Of a DNA stretch of 64,000 nt, positions 40,783-49,182 are shown piece after piece (position 1 is the first letter of the stretch; every line of letters starts with the position of its first letter). The DNA is taken from contig JAOPYE010000029.1 in assembly GCA_025964775.1 (NCBI GenBank), positions 1 to 64,000 on the forward strand. The letters run 5' to 3'. Source of the stretch: Marmoricola sp. (GTDB lineage Bacteria; Actinomycetota; Actinomycetes; Propionibacteriales; Nocardioidaceae). A model generated the notes under the pieces. That model did no database searches and was not told where the DNA came from. It worked only from the letters and a program-made list of their open reading frames with translations. The translations under genes and the position numbers were made by a program.

Positions 40783-41699
40783 GTACGCCCACGACTCTCG
40801 ACGGTCTCGCCGTTGCCGAGTGGAGCGTCTGGACGACGACGGCACGGCTCGTCGTCACCGACACTGCCCTGCTGGCACCAGCGCGCCGGATGGTCGAGGA
40901 GTACCTCGCGACGGTCGACGTCGCCGCGAGCCGGTTCCGGCCTGATTCCGAGATCTCGATGCTTGCCGGGTCGCGGGTGACGACGCACACCGTGAGTCCG
41001 TTGCTGAGCACCCTGGTCGCGGTTGCCCTCGAGGCCGCCGACGCGACCGACGGGGCGGTGGATCCGACGTTGGGCACGGTCCTGGCACAGCTCGGGTACG
41101 GCGCCGGGGGCCTCCCCGTTCCCGACCTCGCGCAGCCCCGGCTCCAGGTCACCACCCAGCGGCACGCGACCTGGCGCGACGTCGCGCTCGACGGCGACCG
41201 GCTGCGGATGCCCGTCGGAACGATCCTCGACCTCGGCGCCACCGCCAAGGCCTACGCCGCAGATCACTGTGCCGTCATGATTGCTCGCGATCTCGGCTGC
41301 GGCGTCCTGCTCAGTCTCGGCGGCGACCTCCGGGTCGCGGGTCCTGAACCGGAGGACGGCTGGAACGTCCTGGTGAAGGACGGCGAGGACGAGCCCACCA
41401 GCCAGATCCTGCTCTCAGGGGCGCAGGCAGTGGCGACGTCCTCGACGCTGCATCGCACCTGGTACCGCGACGGGCAGCTGATGCACCACGTCATCGACCC
41501 GCTCACGGGCGCACCTGCGGCCCCCTTCTGGCGCACGGTGAGCGTGGCGGCGTCGTCGTGCCTGCTGGCCAACACCTTGTCGACCCAGGCGATCGTGGTC
41601 GGCGAGCCCGCCGTCACGATCCTGGAGGGTCAGGGCGTGGCCGCGCGACTGGTCGACGCCGATCGCCACGTCCACCTGATCGGTGGCTGGCCCGGATGA
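40779..41699 (+). CDS. apbE: FAD:protein FMN transferase
   Basis: This protein has 306 residues from GTG 40779. The family landmarks are ASRFRPDSEISML near the N-terminus, the GTILDLGATAKAYAAD segment, LLSLGGDLRVAGPEP, and HVIDPLTGAPA, which binds the Mg-pyrophosphate part of FAD. It covalently attaches FMN to Thr/Ser of target proteins. A signal peptide is absent, so it may act in the cytoplasm or on the inner side of the membrane. All genes from 40483 to 43700 overlap by 4 bases and form one operon. A protein substrate with the D..(S/T)GA(S/T) motif is not seen in this operon. Confidence 0.93.
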   Translation: MSTPTTLDGLAVAEWSVWTTTARLVVTDTALLAPARRMVEEYLATVDVAASRFRPDSEISMLAGSRVTTHTVSPLLSTLVAVALEAADATDGAVDPTLGTVLAQLGYGAGGLPVPDLAQPRLQVTTQRHATWRDVALDGDRLRMPVGTILDLGATAKAYAADHCAVMIARDLGCGVLLSLGGDLRVAGPEPEDGWNVLVKDGEDEPTSQILLSGAQAVATSSTLHRTWYRDGQLMHHVIDPLTGAPAAPFWRTVSVAASSCLLANTLSTQAIVVGEPAVTILEGQGVAARLVDADRHVHLIGGWPG

Positions 41700-42277
41700 G
41701 CAGCTCCCTCTGGTACGCCGGCCGTGGATTCGGTGTCAGCGCGCTGTGCCTCTTCAGCCTGGTGATGATCCTCGGGATCCTCACCCGTGCAGGTCGACCG
41801 GTCCCGGGCCTGACCCGGTTCGCGGTCGCAGCGATCCACCGCACCACCAGCCTGACCGGTCTGCTGTTCGTCTCCTTGCACGTACTGACCCTCACCCTCG
41901 ACCCCTACGCCCAGTTGCGGCTGCTCGACTGGGTCGTGCCGTTCGTCGGGAACTACCGGCCGGTGTGGCAGGGCCTCGGAACGGTCGCGGTCGACCTGAC
42001 CCTGGTGGTGATCGCGTCCAGCCTCCTGCGTCGGCACATCGGACTGCGGACCTGGCGGGTGCTGCACAGCGCGGCGTACCTCTGCTGGCCCGTCGCGATC
42101 CTGCACGCGTTCGGCAACGGGACGGACGGCCACAGCGAATGGCTGCTGATCGTGCTTGCCGTCTGCGTGCTCTCGGTGGGCGCCGCGATGGGATGGCGCG
42201 CCTTCGGTTCAGCCTTCGCCGCCGAAGGACCGAGCCCTGCCGTCGCTCCCCCGACCGACCTGGCCGACCTGTCGTGA
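41696..42277 (+). CDS. ferric-reductase-like transmembrane cytochrome
   Basis: This protein has 193 residues from ATG 41696, overlapping the apbE stop. Six hydrophobic helices are visible. Histidines in IHRTTSL, SLHVLTL, LHSAAYL and ILHAFGN sit in helices at spacings expected for two b-hemes of the ferric reductase-like domain (YedZ/NOX core). It lacks an FAD/NAD domain, so electrons should come from the partner proteins of the cluster and go across the membrane, or the reverse. The role as membrane conduit is inferred from context. Confidence 0.82.
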   Translation: MSSSLWYAGRGFGVSALCLFSLVMILGILTRAGRPVPGLTRFAVAAIHRTTSLTGLLFVSLHVLTLTLDPYAQLRLLDWVVPFVGNYRPVWQGLGTVAVDLTLVVIASSLLRRHIGLRTWRVLHSAAYLCWPVAILHAFGNGTDGHSEWLLIVLAVCVLSVGAAMGWRAFGSAFAAEGPSPAVAPPTDLADLS

Positions 42278-43491
42278 CCGAGCTGATGGCCCCGGTGCAC
42301 GGACTGCTGAGCGCCGCGGTCGACACCTACGCCGCCCACCAGGCCCTCCTCGGTCCGTTGCCCGGCCTGCACGCCGAGGACCTGCGCCGTCGCATCGCAG
42401 ACTCCGGCCTCACCGGGCGCGGAGGTGCGGGCTTCCCGGCAGCCCGCAAGCTCGCAGCGGTGGCCGAACGCGGAGGCGGGGTCGTCGTGGCCAACGGCGC
42501 CGAGGGCGAGCCGGCCAGCAGCAAGGACCGCACCCTGCTCATGGCTGCCCCGCACCTCGTGCTGGACGGGCTGGCCCTGGCTGCCCGCGCGGTCGGCGCG
42601 AAGTCCGCGTACCTCTACGCGCCCGACGACGTCCTGGCAGCATCGATCGAGCCCGCCCTCAAGCAGCGTCGCGACCGGATCAAGGTGATTCCGCTGGCGT
42701 CGGCCGACACCTTCATCTCCGGACAGGAAACTGCCGTCGTCGCCGCGATCCACGGGCTGCGGGCAGTCCCGATGCAGACCCCACCGCCGATGTACGTCAA
42801 GGGCGTGCGGGGCAAGCCGACCCTGGTCCAGAACGTCGAGACCCTGGCACAGATCGCGCTGATCGCCCGGTACGGCGCGGGGTGGTTCCGCGACCACGGC
42901 ACCGCCGACGAGCCCGGATCCCGTCTGCTCACCATCTCCGGCTCGGTCCAGGCCCCCGACGTGTACGAGGTCCCCGGCGGTACGACGCTGGGCGATGCCC
43001 TGAGCTGGGCCGGCGGAGCCAGCGAACCGCTCCAGGCTGTCCTCGTCGGGGGATATCACGGTCGCTGGATCCCATGGACCTCGGCGACGACGGGCCTGGC
43101 GCTGAGCAAGGCTGCCCTGGCGCCGTACGACGCGGGCCCGGGCGCCGGCGTGATCATCGCCCTGCCCCAGCGGCGTTGCGGCCTGGAGGCGGCAGCCTCG
43201 ATCGCGACCTACCTGGCGGGCCAGAACGCCGGCCAGTGCGGTCCGTGCCGCAACGGCCTGCCCACCATCGCCGACCACCTCAACGACCTTGCCCGCGGCC
43301 GCAACGCCGTCAAGGCGCACAACGAGGCGCTGCGCCTGATCGGAAGCGTCGACGGTCGTGGCGCCTGCCACCATCCGGGCGGCAGTGCCCGGATGGTCCG
43401 CAGCGCGCTGGGTACGTTCCGGCAGGAGGTCGAGCTGCACGTCAAGGGAAAGTGCACCGGCCAGCACGGTCCCGGCAGGGCCACGGCATGA
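42274..43491 (+). CDS. NuoF/RnfC-like FMN and Fe-S oxidoreductase subunit
   Basis: This protein has 405 residues from GTG 42274 (overlap with the previous stop). SGLTGRGGAGFPAARKLAAV is the FMN/NADH-binding glycine loop of Complex I 51-kDa subunits, NGAEGEPASSKDR follows, and TLVQNVETLA is the SLBB-entry segment. The C-terminal Fe-S region reads AGQCGPCRNG, with two of the usual three clustered cysteines, and GRGACHHPGG with the remote one, so one NuoF cluster ligand seems missing. It probably receives electrons from NAD(P)H or from the ferredoxin and passes them to the membrane proteins. Confidence 0.85.
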   Translation: MTELMAPVHGLLSAAVDTYAAHQALLGPLPGLHAEDLRRRIADSGLTGRGGAGFPAARKLAAVAERGGGVVVANGAEGEPASSKDRTLLMAAPHLVLDGLALAARAVGAKSAYLYAPDDVLAASIEPALKQRRDRIKVIPLASADTFISGQETAVVAAIHGLRAVPMQTPPPMYVKGVRGKPTLVQNVETLAQIALIARYGAGWFRDHGTADEPGSRLLTISGSVQAPDVYEVPGGTTLGDALSWAGGASEPLQAVLVGGYHGRWIPWTSATTGLALSKAALAPYDAGPGAGVIIALPQRRCGLEAAASIATYLAGQNAGQCGPCRNGLPTIADHLNDLARGRNAVKAHNEALRLIGSVDGRGACHHPGGSARMVRSALGTFRQEVELHVKGKCTGQHGPGRATA

Positions 43492-43700
43492 ACACCCGAC
43501 TCCTGATCGACTGGACCCGGTGCGAAGCGCGCGGCCTGTGCATCGAGCTCGTGCCCGAGGTCCTCACCGCGGACGACTGGGGCTATCCGCTGTCGCGCCA
43601 CGGCGACGTGACCCTGCCGATTCCCGCCCCTGCCATCCGGTACGCCGAGGAAGCGGTTCGGGAATGCCCGCGGCTCGCCCTGCGACTGATCGAGGACTGA
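43488..43700 (+). CDS. [3Fe-4S]-type ferredoxin
   Basis: This protein has 70 residues from ATG 43488. Cysteines in RCEARGLCIELV (C12 and C18) and ECPRLAL (C60) form the C-x5-C...CP pattern of actinobacterial [3Fe-4S] ferredoxins, with the middle ligand of a [4Fe-4S] type absent. It is translationally coupled to the NuoF-like gene and is the likely soluble electron carrier of the cluster. Similar ferredoxins serve cytochromes P450, but no P450 lies here. Confidence 0.88.
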   Translation: MNTRLLIDWTRCEARGLCIELVPEVLTADDWGYPLSRHGDVTLPIPAPAIRYAEEAVRECPRLALRLIED

Positions 43701-43704
43701 CACC

Positions 43705-44421
43705 ATGACTGCCGCCACGGAGCACCGCTCCGGCCTGATCGCCTCCGTCCTCGACGAGGCCACCGGAGCACAGCTGCGCGAGGACCCCGTGCTGCCGCGG
43801 ACCGGCGGGCCCGCCGGGAACGCCCTTCTCACGGCCTGGACCGGGTTGGTGCTGCTGGTCCTGTCCGTCGCCGAGCTGCTCACCCTGTTCAACGTGCGGG
43901 GTCTGATCACCTGGCACGTCGTCATCGGTGCCTTGCTGGTGCCGCCCGCGGTCCTCAAGACCGCCAGCACCGGCTGGCGCATGGTGCGCTACTACTCCGG
44001 GAACGCGCCGTACCGCCAGGCCGGCCCACCACCCACGCTGCTCCGACTCCTCGGGCCGGTCGTCGTCGTGTCCACCCTCGGCCTGCTCGCCACGGGCACC
44101 GTGCTCGTCCTGATCGGACAGCTGCGCAGCCACGACGTGCTGCTGACGCTCGCCGGTTTCCGGATCAGCTGGATCACCCTGCACCAGGGCGCGTTCATCG
44201 TGTGGGGCGGTGCCACCGGCGCACACCTGCTGGGCCGGATCGTTCCGGCGCTCCGGATCGCGCTTCGACACGGCGCCCGGTCCACGATCCCGGGCAGGTT
44301 CACCCGGCTGTCGATGTTCGCCCTGGTCCTCGTGACCGCGACCGTGTTGGCCGTCGTTCTGGCGCGACTCGACGGCGGCTGGCACGGCCACCTCTTCCTC
44401 GACCACCACGACCGGGGTTAG
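43705..44421 (+). CDS. multi-helix membrane protein of the redox cluster (possible b-type cytochrome)
   Basis: This protein has 238 residues and starts 4 bases after the ferredoxin stop. Five hydrophobic segments run from about residue 37 to 223. In-helix histidines occur in ITWHVVIGALL, ITLHQGAFIVW and GAHLLGRIV, suggestive of heme b ligation. The N-terminal soluble part contains DEATGAQ, which resembles the flavinylation signature D..(S/T)GA(S/T) except for the last residue. It is probably the second membrane electron-transfer subunit. The family is not certain. Confidence 0.7.
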   Translation: MTAATEHRSGLIASVLDEATGAQLREDPVLPRTGGPAGNALLTAWTGLVLLVLSVAELLTLFNVRGLITWHVVIGALLVPPAVLKTASTGWRMVRYYSGNAPYRQAGPPPTLLRLLGPVVVVSTLGLLATGTVLVLIGQLRSHDVLLTLAGFRISWITLHQGAFIVWGGATGAHLLGRIVPALRIALRHGARSTIPGRFTRLSMFALVLVTATVLAVVLARLDGGWHGHLFLDHHDRG

Positions 44422-44443
44422 CTCGTTCCGCGCAGCTCCGCGC

Positions 44444-45460
44444 TCAGAACTCGAAGACCAGACGAGCCGCGGCCTTGCCTTCCAGGACCTCGGTCATCGC
44501 TGCGTTGACCTCGTCGAGCTTCCTCGTCTCGGCGATGACCCGGGTGCGACCCTGCGCATGCAGGGTGAAGACCTCAGCGAGATCCTGACGGGTCCCGACG
44601 ATGGATCCGATGATCGAGATGCCCTTCAGCACCGTCGGGAAGATCGGGACCGACATCGGCCCGTCGTTCTCGGGCGGCAGCCCGACACAGACCAGGCGCC
44701 CTCCGCGCCGCAGCGAGGCGAACGCCTGCTCGAACACCGACGGGCTGACAGCCAGGACGACCGCCACATCGGCGCCCCCCAGGGCCTCGATGGCTCCGAC
44801 CGGGTCGACGCTCCTGGCGTTGACGACATGATCGGCTCCGAGCTCCCTCGCCATGGCCAGCTTGGCGTCGTCGACGTCGACGGCGATGACCGTGGCTCCG
44901 ACGATCTTGGCGTACTGAACCGCGAGATGGCCCAGGCCGCCGATACCGAAGATCGCGACCCGTTCACTCGGCGTCACGCCGGCAACCTTGATCGCCTTGT
45001 ACGTCGTCACGCCCGCGCACGTCAACGGTGCCGCCTCGTGCGGCTCCACCCCTAACGGCACCTGCACGACGTAGTCCGCGTCTGCTATCGCGTACTCCGC
45101 AAACGTTCCGTCGATCGAGTAGCCGGTGTTCTGCTGCTCCTCGCAGAGCGTCTCCCAACCCTTCACGCAATGGTCGCACCGACCGCACGCGTGGCCGAGC
45201 CACGGGATCCCAACCCGCTCACCGATCGAGCGATGGGTGACGCCGTCACCGAGCCCCTCGACGATCCCGACACCCTCGTGGCCGGGAACGAAGGGGGGCA
45301 TCGGCTTCACCGGCCAGTCGCCGTGGGCGGCATGGATGTCGGTGTGGCACAAGCCGCTCGCCTCGATGCGGACCAGGATCTGGCCGGGGCCCGGAATCGG
45401 CACCGGGACCTCCCGGATCTCCAGGGGCTGGGTGAAGCTCGTGACTACTGCGGCTCTCAT
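44444..45460 (-). CDS. zinc-dependent alcohol dehydrogenase (AdhP-like)
   Basis: This protein has 338 residues from ATG 45458-45460. The catalytic zinc site is GLCHTDIHAAHGDWP and PGHEGVGIVE, and the structural zinc site is CGRCDHCVKGWETLC with four cysteines. The Rossmann part has FGIGGLGHLAVQYAK. This matches ethanol-active class dehydrogenases that use NAD(H). Two GGNCC-type dyads lie upstream at 45505-45519 and 45624-45638, the former 45 bases from the start, so it may belong to the hypoxia island and act in fermentation-like redox balancing. Confidence 0.92.
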   Translation of the reverse strand: MRAAVVTSFTQPLEIREVPVPIPGPGQILVRIEASGLCHTDIHAAHGDWPVKPMPPFVPGHEGVGIVEGLGDGVTHRSIGERVGIPWLGHACGRCDHCVKGWETLCEEQQNTGYSIDGTFAEYAIADADYVVQVPLGVEPHEAAPLTCAGVTTYKAIKVAGVTPSERVAIFGIGGLGHLAVQYAKIVGATVIAVDVDDAKLAMARELGADHVVNARSVDPVGAIEALGGADVAVVLAVSPSVFEQAFASLRRGGRLVCVGLPPENDGPMSVPIFPTVLKGISIIGSIVGTRQDLAEVFTLHAQGRTRVIAETRKLDEVNAAMTEVLEGKAAARLVFEF

Positions 45461-45504
45461 GACGCTCTCCGTTCGACATGGTCGGGTCACCCTCAGCCTC
45501 GCCC

Positions 45505-45519
45505 GTGACCCGTCGGTCC
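45505..45519. promoter_or_regulatory. candidate DevR-type box 1 (adh)
   Basis: GTGACCCGTCGGTCC: the arms GACC and GGTC flank four bases. It lies 45 bases upstream of the alcohol dehydrogenase start and resembles the dyad at 60499-60513 upstream of cydA. Confidence 0.45.
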
Positions 45520-45623
45520 GGCAGGGCCACAGGTCCCCCGAACCTCGGCGTTGGTCACCTCATCGGCGTCCTCCGGGGCAGCAGCCGGTTCCAGCTGGTA
45601 CTAGGACCACCGCGTGCCGGACC

Positions 45624-45638
45624 GGGACCTTTGGCCTC
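45624..45638. promoter_or_regulatory. candidate DevR-type box 2 (RTX gene)
   Basis: GGGACCTTTGGCCTC lies 82 bases before the RTX-type gene start in the divergent region with adh. The GGGAC...GGCC form resembles non-palindromic DosR sites. Confidence 0.45.
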
Positions 45639-45719
45639 TTGGACCACTGCGCTGGGGGCCGAACACTGGAACGACACCATCAACGACCGGAGCCTCCGTC
45701 CGATCCAGACAGGCACACC

Positions 45720-46268
45720 ATGCGTCGTCCCGTCATCGCAGCACTCTCGATCACAGCACTCGCCTGTCTCCATCTCGCCGCAGCGTCCTCCACGGAAGCT
45801 GCCGCGGTCCCGACCTGCGCGGGACATCGCGCGACCATGGTCGTCACGACGCACTCGCGCCACATCGTGCACGGCACGAGCCGTCGCGATGTGATCGTCG
45901 TGCGGTCCCCCGGTCACGTGATCCTCTCCGGCGCAGGAGCCGACATCATCTGCGGGAGCAGCGGCAAGGACACGATCGTCGGCGGCCCAGGCAACGACAC
46001 CGTGTTCGGTCGCGGTGGCGACGACCAGATCTCCGGCGGAACCGGCAACGACGACCTGTTCGGCGGACCGGGCAACGACACTGTCCACGGCGGCAGCGGG
46101 GACGACAGGGTCCACGGTGGCAGCGGCAACGACGACCTCTTCGGCGACAACGGAACTGATCACGTCATCGGCGACACCGGCACCGACACCTGCGACGGCG
46201 GTGGTCAGCCTGGCGATACCGGCGGCGGATCAGGGTCATCGGACGGCCGGATCGCTCCTCAAGCCTAG
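45720..46268 (+). CDS. secreted RTX-type calcium-binding protein
   Basis: This protein has 182 residues from ATG 45720. A Sec signal peptide (residues 1-26, ending STEAAA) is followed by about 110 residues of nonapeptide repeats of GGxGxDxxx type (GGPGNDTVFG, GGTGNDDLFG, GGSGDDRVHG), which bind calcium as a parallel beta roll. Cysteines flank the repeat region. No C-terminal protease or lipase domain follows and no type I secretion genes are near, so it is exported by Sec and probably stays in the wall. It overlaps the convergent PPOX gene by 4 bases. Confidence 0.85.
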   Translation: MRRPVIAALSITALACLHLAAASSTEAAAVPTCAGHRATMVVTTHSRHIVHGTSRRDVIVVRSPGHVILSGAGADIICGSSGKDTIVGGPGNDTVFGRGGDDQISGGTGNDDLFGGPGNDTVHGGSGDDRVHGGSGNDDLFGDNGTDHVIGDTGTDTCDGGGQPGDTGGGSGSSDGRIAPQA

Positions 46269-46690
46269 TAGGGACGTGCTGCTGGACGCTCCAGCTTGCT
46301 GACGCTGCGACCGCTCAGCTCGGAGTAGCGGAGCCGGATGTGCAGGTTGCGCTCGCCTGACGCCCACGGCATCGGCTCCCAGATGCGCGCGATGTGTGCC
46401 AGCTCCTGGCCGTCGTGGACCACACGGGCGCGACCTCGTGCCACCACGCTCCAGCCGATGGCCCTGGTGTCGTCGGTGTGGTCGACCTCGAACGCGACGT
46501 TCGCGTCGCTCGCGTACATCGCCAGCACGCTGAACGGACGGGTGCGAAAGATCAGGCTCTCGTCGACCAGGGCGTAGTTCACCGGGATGATGTGCGGCCC
46601 GTCGGGCGCGACGACTGCAACGCGTCCTGTCCGGCATTCAGCCAAGAGGGCGCGACACTCGGACTCGGTCAAGCTGTGCAGGTCGCTCAT
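46265..46690 (-). CDS. pyridoxamine 5'-phosphate oxidase-fold protein (copy 1)
   Basis: This protein has 141 residues from ATG 46688-46690. The split-barrel FMN/F420-binding fold is seen in GRVAVVAPDGPHIIPVNY and AIGWSVVARGRARVV, with the C-terminal MPWASGERNLHIRLR. It is a close paralogue of the protein at 51989-52438. Proteins of this kind (the Rv2074/Rv3131-like group) occur in mycobacterial DosR regulons. Its cofactor, FMN or F420, cannot be decided by eye. The divergent USP gene and a candidate DevR-type box lie 56-70 bases upstream. Confidence 0.88.
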   Translation of the reverse strand: MSDLHSLTESECRALLAECRTGRVAVVAPDGPHIIPVNYALVDESLIFRTRPFSVLAMYASDANVAFEVDHTDDTRAIGWSVVARGRARVVHDGQELAHIARIWEPMPWASGERNLHIRLRYSELSGRSVSKLERPAARPY

Positions 46691-46745
46691 CGGTGGCCTC
46701 CGTCGCCAGTTTTCCGAGCGTGGCATCCGGCGCCGAGGTGGTTCA

Positions 46746-46760
46746 GTGCCATCCGGCCCT
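46746..46760. promoter_or_regulatory. candidate DevR-type box 3 (PPOX/USP divergent promoter)
   Basis: GTGCCATCCGGCCCT lies in the 126-bp region between the PPOX gene (start 46690) and the USP gene (start 46817). It matches the reverse complement of the site at 62407-62420 in CCATCCGGCCC. Confidence 0.5.
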
Positions 46761-46816
46761 GATCCGGCTGCCGTTCGGCCCTGCCGACACCTCGCCAGCG
46801 CCGACATGCTGGAGGC

Positions 46817-47311
46817 GTGAACCCAGGGTGCGCATCGCGACCGATCGTCGTCGGCGTCGACGACAGCGTCGGCGCGCGCGCGGCACTTCGGTTCGCGTTC
46901 GAGGAGGGGCTCGAGCTCGACGCACCGGTGATCGTCGTGACGACCTGGCTGCTGGAGTTCGCCCCGCGCAGCATCACGACCCGACGGGTCCATGGCGAGG
47001 CAGTCGAGGCCCGACGGATCCAGGACGAGCAGATCTCGTTGGTGCTCGACGCTCTCGACGACGCGCCCGAGTTCACCCAGGTGGTTGTCAACGACGTGGG
47101 TGGCCCGACGCTCATCGACGTGGCGCGCCAGGCCATGCTCCTCGTCGTCGGAAGCGGCCGACAGAACCCGCTCTCGCGTGCGTTCCTCGGCTCGGTCAGC
47201 GAGTTCTGCGTTCGTCACTCGCCGGTGCCGGTCGTGATCGTCCCGGATCCGTCGCGGCTCGAGGAAGCGTCGGCGGAGCGGTCCACCGTGGCCGCGTCCG
47301 GTTCCTGGTAA
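46817..47311 (+). CDS. universal stress protein (single domain)
   Basis: This protein has 164 residues from GTG 46817, with GGAGG upstream. PIVVGVDDSVGARAALRFAF starts the UspA fold, and VVGSGRQNPLSRAFLGSVSEF stands at the usual ATP-loop position, although the G-x2-G-x9-G(S/T) motif is only partly kept. One of four USPs in the island. Convergent with the DevS-like kinase gene with a 4-base gap. USPs are a hallmark of actinobacterial hypoxia regulons. Confidence 0.88.
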   Translation: MNPGCASRPIVVGVDDSVGARAALRFAFEEGLELDAPVIVVTTWLLEFAPRSITTRRVHGEAVEARRIQDEQISLVLDALDDAPEFTQVVVNDVGGPTLIDVARQAMLLVVGSGRQNPLSRAFLGSVSEFCVRHSPVPVVIVPDPSRLEEASAERSTVAASGSW

Positions 47312-47315
47312 CGAG

Positions 47316-49037
47316 TCAGCCCAGGGCAGGAGCAGCCCAGAGCAGCACCGTGCCGGTACCCACGCGCGGATCGGCCGTGCTGAACACGCCGTCGCGCCCC
47401 GCCGCGCGGCGCGCCATGTTGTCGAGCCCGCTGCGGTGGCCCGGCGCGCCGACACCCTGACCGTTGTCCGCAACCCGCAGCTCGACCCTCTCGGTGGACG
47501 CCGTGAGCGAGATCTCGACCGAGGATGCCTGCGCGTGCCGCGCGACGTTCGTCAGGGCTTCACGGACCACCGCGCTGATGTCCTCGGCCAACCCGGGGCC
47601 GACGATCGTGTCGACCGGACCCGCGAACCTCACCTCCGGGTCGAAGCCCAGGAGGCCGCTGATCTCCCCCACGATGTCGAGCACGGCGGCGCGGACCCCG
47701 GGCCCCTGCGGACCGACGTGGTCGCGCAGCTCGAAGATCGAGTTGCGGATCTGCTGGATCGAGTTGTCGAGGCTGTCGACGACCGCCGAGATACGACTCG
47801 AGTGGACAGACTCCCCCAGGCCCATCGCCACGCCCTGCAGGGTCATCCCGGCTGCGAACAGCTGCTGGATGACGTGGTCGTGCAGGTCGCGGGCGATCCG
47901 GTCCCGTTCTTCGAACAGGTCCATGCGTTGCTGCTTCTCGCGTGATTCGGCCAGTTCGAGTGCCAGTGCTGCCTGGTTGGCGAACGTCGTCGCCATCTCC
48001 ATCTCGGAGTCGGAGAACGCGCGACCGGTGGACAGCCGTCCGACGACGAGAGCCCCGCGGATCCCGTCCGGCCCCGCCAGCGCCAGGACCATGGCAGGAC
48101 CGATCGGCAGCAATTCGCGCACGTGCAGCGAGCCGTCTGCAGCTTCTTGCCCGGTGACCATCGTGGACACCCCGGACGCCAGGACCTGCTCGGTCAGCGT
48201 CCCGGCCACCGGGTACGTCGAACCGGTCAACCGATCCGCTTCCAGGCCCACGGCGACAGCAACGGCGAGGCGTTCGTTCGCACCTTCTGGAAGCACGACG
48301 GTGACGACGTCGGCGCCGGCGAGCCGGTGCACCTGCTCGGCAATGCTGCGCAACGGCTCCGTGCCGGTGGCGGTGGCGATCTCGACCGAGACATCGGTCG
48401 AGGCCGACAGCCACTCCTGTCGTCGCCGTGCGTCCTCGAACAGTCTGGCGTTCTCGATCGCCACGGCCGCCGTAGCCGCCAGCGCGGAGGCGAGCTCGAC
48501 ATCCTGAGCGGTGAAGTCGCCGTTGATCTTCTCGGTGAGGTAGAGGTTGCCGAACACGTCGCCGCGGATCGTGATCGGCACGCCGAGGAAGGTGTGCATC
48601 GGCGGATGGTTGTCCGGGAATCCCACCGACCGGAGGTCGTCGCTCAGCTCGTGCAGCCGGATCGGCAGCGGGTCCTCGATGAGGGCTCCGAGGACCCCCT
48701 TGCCCTGCGGCAGGTCGCCGATCAGGTCGACGGCGTCCTGATCGATCCCGACGTGGATGAACTGTTCAAGGCCGTGGCCGTCCGAACTCACGACGCCGAG
48801 CGCGCCGAACCGCGCTTCCAGCAATTCGCACGCTGCTTCGACGATGCGGCGCAGCACGACCTCGATGGCGAGGTCGCTGATGATGCTCTGGTTCGCCTTG
48901 AGCAGTCCCCGCATCCGGTCCTGAGCCGATCGCACGTCCTGCGCGCGGGCGATGAGCTGCGAGAGGAGCTCATCGAGTTCGAGGGTCGGAGCACTACGGT
49001 CACCGTCATCGTGCGAAGGATCGGCCGACTTCCTCAT
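47316..49037 (-). CDS. DevS/DosT-like sensor histidine kinase (two GAF domains)
   Basis: This protein has 573 residues from ATG 49035-49037; an in-frame ATG about 60 bases upstream is possible. GAF-A (about 58-200) contains FPDNHPPMHTFLGVPITIRG and FGNLYLTEK, the segment that holds the heme-ligand histidine region in DevS/DosT, so O2/NO/redox sensing is likely. GAF-B spans about 215-365. HisKA_3 reads ERDRIARDLHDHVIQQLFAAG (His386), and HATPase_c ends with VADNGQGVG. The partner is probably the DevR-like regulator at 53957-54607. A GGCCCGATCGGCCC dyad lies 87 bases upstream. Confidence 0.9.
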   Translation of the reverse strand: MRKSADPSHDDGDRSAPTLELDELLSQLIARAQDVRSAQDRMRGLLKANQSIISDLAIEVVLRRIVEAACELLEARFGALGVVSSDGHGLEQFIHVGIDQDAVDLIGDLPQGKGVLGALIEDPLPIRLHELSDDLRSVGFPDNHPPMHTFLGVPITIRGDVFGNLYLTEKINGDFTAQDVELASALAATAAVAIENARLFEDARRRQEWLSASTDVSVEIATATGTEPLRSIAEQVHRLAGADVVTVVLPEGANERLAVAVAVGLEADRLTGSTYPVAGTLTEQVLASGVSTMVTGQEAADGSLHVRELLPIGPAMVLALAGPDGIRGALVVGRLSTGRAFSDSEMEMATTFANQAALALELAESREKQQRMDLFEERDRIARDLHDHVIQQLFAAGMTLQGVAMGLGESVHSSRISAVVDSLDNSIQQIRNSIFELRDHVGPQGPGVRAAVLDIVGEISGLLGFDPEVRFAGPVDTIVGPGLAEDISAVVREALTNVARHAQASSVEISLTASTERVELRVADNGQGVGAPGHRSGLDNMARRAAGRDGVFSTADPRVGTGTVLLWAAPALG

Positions 49038-49123
49038 GCGGTCAACGTACTGCTCCGGCACTGCCCGGGGCGCAGGAATCGAGGCGGGGCCCGGGTGCAT
49101 CAGCGCCGAACGTCCCCGATGTC

Positions 49124-49137
49124 GGCCCGATCGGCCC
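49124..49137. promoter_or_regulatory. candidate DevR-type box 4 (DevS-like/GNAT-ligase divergent promoter)
   Basis: GGCCCGATCGGCCC lies between the kinase start (49037) and the GNAT-ligase start (49183). The CCGATCGG core is palindromic and the GGNCC...GGNCC frame is the same as at 60499-60513. Confidence 0.5.
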
Positions 49138-49182
49138 TGATGAACTCCTCGGCCCTGTTCGACGATGAGGTCGGAGGGACAC

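Noticed and set aside
43705..43805. DEATGAQ near the N-terminus of the last redox-cluster membrane protein as an FMN attachment site
   Set aside because: The flavinylation signature needs Ser/Thr at the last position, and the segment is predicted to be on the cytoplasmic side before the first helix. Mentioned only as a possibility for testing.
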